Assembly: GCA_029961685.1 (NCBI GenBank)
Contig: JARWKL010000014.1
Location: 24,463,137-24,527,136, forward strand
Origin: Aristolochia californica
Taxonomy: Eukaryota > Streptophyta > Magnoliopsida > Piperales > Aristolochiaceae
Direction of reading: 5' to 3'
Length of the DNA stretch: 64,000 bases
Made by a program: the position numbers and the translations under genes. The notes under the pieces are model-generated. The model searched no databases. It saw only the letters and a list, made by a program, of their open reading frames with translations, and was not told the origin of the DNA. Shown piece by piece: positions 61,276 through 64,000 of the stretch. Each line of letters begins with the position of its first letter. The first letter of the stretch is position 1.

Positions 61276-61530
61276 CCCAGGAAGACTCTTCTCTGACAGT
61301 TTATCATAATGGTCCTTTACAAATTCAGTACTATCATACCTTATATATAGACTTATTTGCTTGCATAGGAGTATATTTTTAGAATCCTGTTGCTGAAGAC
61401 TCCTTTCCACTTGGCTAGATGGGTTCCTTTTCATTTGGCTGAACCTCATTTTCTTCTATTTTAGTTTATGAGGATGAAATAGTTGTTAGGTAGCTCTTTT
61501 ATTTTATTTTTGAAATGATGCTGAATTTTA

Positions 61531-62043
61531 TTAAGAGAGCTCAACCGAGCAGATTATACGAGGGAAGCCTTCCCAAACAATGAGAGATTGCTGGGAGGTT
61601 TCGAATTTTGCCAATTTATCAACCAAAGAATTGGCTGATCTAGGAACGAGGTTCCAATTACAATAAATGGATGACACAATGTCAGCAATACAATCAATGA
61701 TTGGCCAGTGGCGCCAAGGAGGGGAGCTTTCTTTTGAACACCAGCTGATGACAGTCTTTGAATCGCCTTCAATAATCAACTTGCCATGGAGCCGCTCTTT
61801 AAAGATTTGGAGGCCGAACAGAAGAGCACTCACTTCAGCAGTATTTGAATCAGCAATACCCACCGGCCCTGCATAGGATAGAATAGGGTCTCCACCGTTG
61901 TCTCTGAAAACACCACCAGCTCCTGCCGGCCCAGGACAGCCTAAAGCACTACCATCAAAATTGAGTTTGATGCAATCGTATTGGGGAGGATCCCAGGTCG
62001 ACATAACCAGATTTCTACGGGGGCCCGCCATGTGCGCTATCAA
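61531..62043 (-). CDS. RNase H domain of B-family LINE (170 codons, open)
   Basis: Complete domain: [20 protein letters not shown] (D about residue 30), [20 protein letters not shown] (E about 71), [12 protein letters not shown] (D about 97), PPWRHWP and RSANSLVDKLAKFETSQQSL (final D of the xDxLAK motif present), then the B-family tail. Such domains remove RNA from the RNA:DNA hybrid after reverse transcription. It is a piece of ORF2, not a stand-alone gene. Confidence 0.75.
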   Translation of the reverse strand: MIAHMAGPRRNLVMSTWDPPQYDCIKLNFDGSALGCPGPAGAGGVFRDNGGDPILSYAGPVGIADSNTAEVSALLFGLQIFKERLHGKLIIEGDSKTVISWCSKESSPPWRHWPIIDCIADIVSSIYCNWNLVPRSANSLVDKLAKFETSQQSLIVWEGFPRIICSVELS

Positions 62044-62135
62044 ACCCTAATTTTCTCGAAGGGAGACGCCTGATAGAGAAGCAAACTCCTTCTCAGAATG
62101 TAGCCAGCTCGAGATAAGGGAGAAGCTACATTATC

Positions 62136-62987
62136 CTAATGTAGCCCCATTTGAAGACCAATGTTCTGAATTATCTTGATCCAGACTTGCCATGAAAAGT
62201 CGCAATGTAAGAGAACATGCTGGACTGTCTCATCACACACACCACAAAGGGGGCAAGTGCGATCGGGGGCAGTGTAACCTCTTTTATGGAGGTTGTCTGA
62301 GGTGAGGATTTGTTCCCTGATGGCCGTCCACACGAAAAATTTGATTTTATTAGGCACTAAGAGCTTCCATGCCAGGTTTGCCTTGTGCTCATGCATGTTG
62401 TAATCTTGTTTTCTAATATAAGAGTAGGCGGATATAACTGTGAATCGGCCATTAATGCTGGGCTTCCATGTTAGTTTATCAACTGCATGCTCACGAATAG
62501 TAGTGTTGCTGAGTCTGGAGAGGAGAGAGCAAAAAGCAGTAGTTTCCTCATCATTTAATCCCTGGCGAAACGTAAGACTCCATGAGCGATCTCTCCAAGA
62601 ATCAGCCACTAAGCAAGAGAGGTCCCTCACCACTCTAGAGAGCCCTGAGAAATCCTCGGAGAGGGGGCAGGGGCCACACCATTCATCCGACCAAAAGAGG
62701 AGGGTCCTTCCATTGCCTGTGTGAAAGGAAGTTGCATCTCTGAATATTGGGAGGAGCTTTTGAATTGATTTCCATATCGGGGATAGGAGCCGAGTAGCGC
62801 CATTCTCCCTCCACCAGGCACCCGAAGGTTGAAGATAGAACCTGACCATATCACCCCATAGGCTGTTATGCTTGATGTTGAAATTCCAGATCCATTTGAG
62901 CAAAAGGGCATTGTTCATCTCCTTCGTAGGCCGAATGCCTAAACCACTCCGATTCCAGGGCATGCAAATAACCTTCCAACTCACCAA
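62136..62987 (-). CDS. B-family LINE ORF2 fragment: RT thumb, linker, zinc finger (283 codons, open)
   Basis: [78 protein letters not shown], finger [18 protein letters not shown] and NIGLQMGLH at the deletion point. Close to the plus-strand copy at 32918-34048. Confidence 0.72.
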   Translation of the reverse strand: MVSWKVICMPWNRSGLGIRPTKEMNNALLLKWIWNFNIKHNSLWGDMVRFYLQPSGAWWRENGATRLLSPIWKSIQKLLPIFRDATSFHTGNGRTLLFWSDEWCGPCPLSEDFSGLSRVVRDLSCLVADSWRDRSWSLTFRQGLNDEETTAFCSLLSRLSNTTIREHAVDKLTWKPSINGRFTVISAYSYIRKQDYNMHEHKANLAWKLLVPNKIKFFVWTAIREQILTSDNLHKRGYTAPDRTCPLCGVCDETVQHVLLHCDFSWQVWIKIIQNIGLQMGLH

Positions 62988-63435
62988 ATGGTATCTGAAG
63001 GTGTCCTCTGATCCTGTTGCAAACTGAGGCCGGACAGTGCATGAATGATAATAAATAGTTTGGCAGCCCCGACAAACAAGACTTGAGGAGAGTGAGCCCC
63101 CCAGCCGTAGATAAAAGCTTGCCCCTCCAAGTAGCTAGTTCCTTCTCAAATTTCTCAATAAGGGGGGACCAAAGCGTCGCCGAAGGCCGAGAGTCAAAGA
63201 GTGGTAGTGCAAGATATGTAGCTGGCAAATTTCCCACTGAGCACCCTAAATAGTCAGCCATTCCCTGAAGTACAGGTGAGTCAATATGATAGCCTAGGAG
63301 GGTGGTTTTCTTCCAGTTAATGTTTTGACTAGAAGCCAGTTCAAATAGTCCCAATACAGCACACAGGTTTAGGACCTGATCCATAGTACCAACCCCAAAG
63401 CAAATTGTATCGTCTGCAAACTGAAGGATCGGCAC
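62866..63435 (-). pseudogene. Reverse transcriptase C-terminal palm, B-family LINE
   Basis: Starts [17 protein letters not shown] with the catalytic DD, then [40 protein letters not shown] and [20 protein letters not shown] frameshift near 63010 ends the true similarity (after SVCNRI). Confidence 0.75.
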
Positions 63436-63489
63436 ATCAAAGGTTGCACAGTCCGTCGTGGGGAGGAGCCAACCCAGGTTTTTGGCCGA

Positions 63490-63903
63490 TTATATCAAAG
63501 ATGATAGGTATTCCACTACCACATTGAAGAGCAAAGGGGAAAGGGGGTCTCCCTGCTTGATTCCCCTGGAACCCTTAAAATAACCGCAAGCCGTTCCATT
63601 GAGAAGAACGGAATAGCTTGCAGAGGAGATGCAACTTTGAATCCAGAAGCTCCATTTTTCCCCGAATCCCATCTTCCCCAGGAGAGTGTCCAAAAGCTTC
63701 CAATTAACTCTGTCAAAGGCTTTCTCAAAATCAAGCTTTAGGATGAATCTGGGAAGCTTTAAAGCCTTAAAATGGTGGATGAGCTCGTGACATGCCATGG
63801 CCGAGTGTAATATATTTCTTCCCTTGATAAAAGCACTCTGGCCATGATGGATGGCAATAGGGAGAACCGCTCTAAGGTGATTGGCAAGGAGGCGTGCAAG
63901 CAC
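63490..63903 (-). pseudogene. Reverse transcriptase fingers/palm, B-family LINE
   Basis: [81 protein letters not shown] stop separates it from the ADD-box segment. The start lies further right, outside this frame. Confidence 0.75.
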
Positions 63904-64000
63904 CTTGTAAGCACTGGTGGTGAGTCTAATTGGCCAAAAGTCATAGAAGGAATTTCTGCCCCTTCTTTTTTAGGGATTAGGGCAATAAATGAAGCTCCAA

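Larger units (their letters stand above)
61500..64000 (-). mobile_element. B-family LINE, RT to 3' end, continues out of the window
   Basis: T-rich 3' end at 61495-61510, followed on the minus strand by RNase H, zinc finger, linker, RT thumb and RT palm to 64000 (LIPKKEG region). One deletion at about 62120-62135 removes the segment between finger and RNase H, and a few frameshifts split the RT. Confidence 0.85.

Overview
The window is plant nuclear DNA. It holds one recognisable host gene, a plastid-type SecA2 preprotein translocase ATPase, whose introns are packed with nested, mostly dead retrotransposons. Evidence for a flowering plant is the SecA2-type protein split into many small GT-AG exons, LINEs with a plant-style RNase H domain, Ty1-copia fragments, and TRIM elements including a Cassandra-type element with 5S rRNA-like sequence in its LTR. 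I cannot name the species. No bacterial genes, tRNA genes, CRISPR arrays or intact rRNA genes were seen.

SECA2 lies on the + strand. I traced 22 consecutive coding exons (e1-e22) from 15449 to 60979, together 2097 nt or 699 codons, in frame, with no premature stop and all with canonical splice sites. The N-terminal exons (transit peptide) must lie left of the window and the C-terminal exons right of it, so the gene is well over 45 kb. Five introns carry most of the bulk: e9-e10 (5.3 kb), e13-e14 (4.5 kb), e16-e17 (9.3 kb), e19-e20 (17.1 kb) and e20-e21 (3.9 kb). The sequence upstream of e1 is probably also intron.

The repeats are mainly LINEs. Where long enough they show ORF1 (proline-rich, with a C-terminal DDETW-type motif), then ORF2 = endonuclease, reverse transcriptase, CxxC...HxxxC zinc-finger linker and RNase H. 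By their RNase H domain and 3' ends I use four working labels of my own. Family A has [10 protein letters not shown] and ends [10 protein letters not shown]. Family B has [10 protein letters not shown] and ends SQQSLIVWEG. Family C has [10 protein letters not shown] and ends LQHLVVE. Family D has GPLGIADST and a different 3' end.

Layout: 1-5940, LINE and copia fragments. 5958-15408, one LINE insertion with its own target-site duplication (TSD), into which a C-family LINE inserted, into which further LINEs inserted. 15449-17478, exons e1-e9, tightly spaced. 17.0-22.7 kb, TRIMs, copia debris and a long C-family LINE. 22.8-24.3 kb, e10-e13. 24.6-28.8 kb, LINE and copia. 28.85-29.65 kb, e14-e16. 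29.8-38.9 kb, TRIM, B-family LINE, C-family LINE fused to a copia 3' end. 38.9-39.6 kb, e17-e19. 39.8-56.6 kb, A-family LINE, B-family LINE, TRIM array, Cassandra, two D-family LINEs. 56.7 kb, e20. 56.75-60.6 kb, tandem duplication, copia, solo LTR. 60.7-61.0 kb, e21-e22. 61.5-64 kb, minus-strand B-family LINE running out of the window.

The most unusual structures are: a Cassandra element whose 3' end is a 93-bp LTR arm folded back into a perfect-length inverted copy; 5S-containing and 5S-free TRIMs that share LTR and internal sequence, including a tRNA B-box-like motif at near-constant distance from the primer site; an ATGA stop/start overlap between ORF1 and ORF2 kept in three separate LINEs; an in-frame LINE-copia chimeric RNase H; and a strong alternative splice acceptor in SECA2 that would add an in-frame 20-residue repeat.
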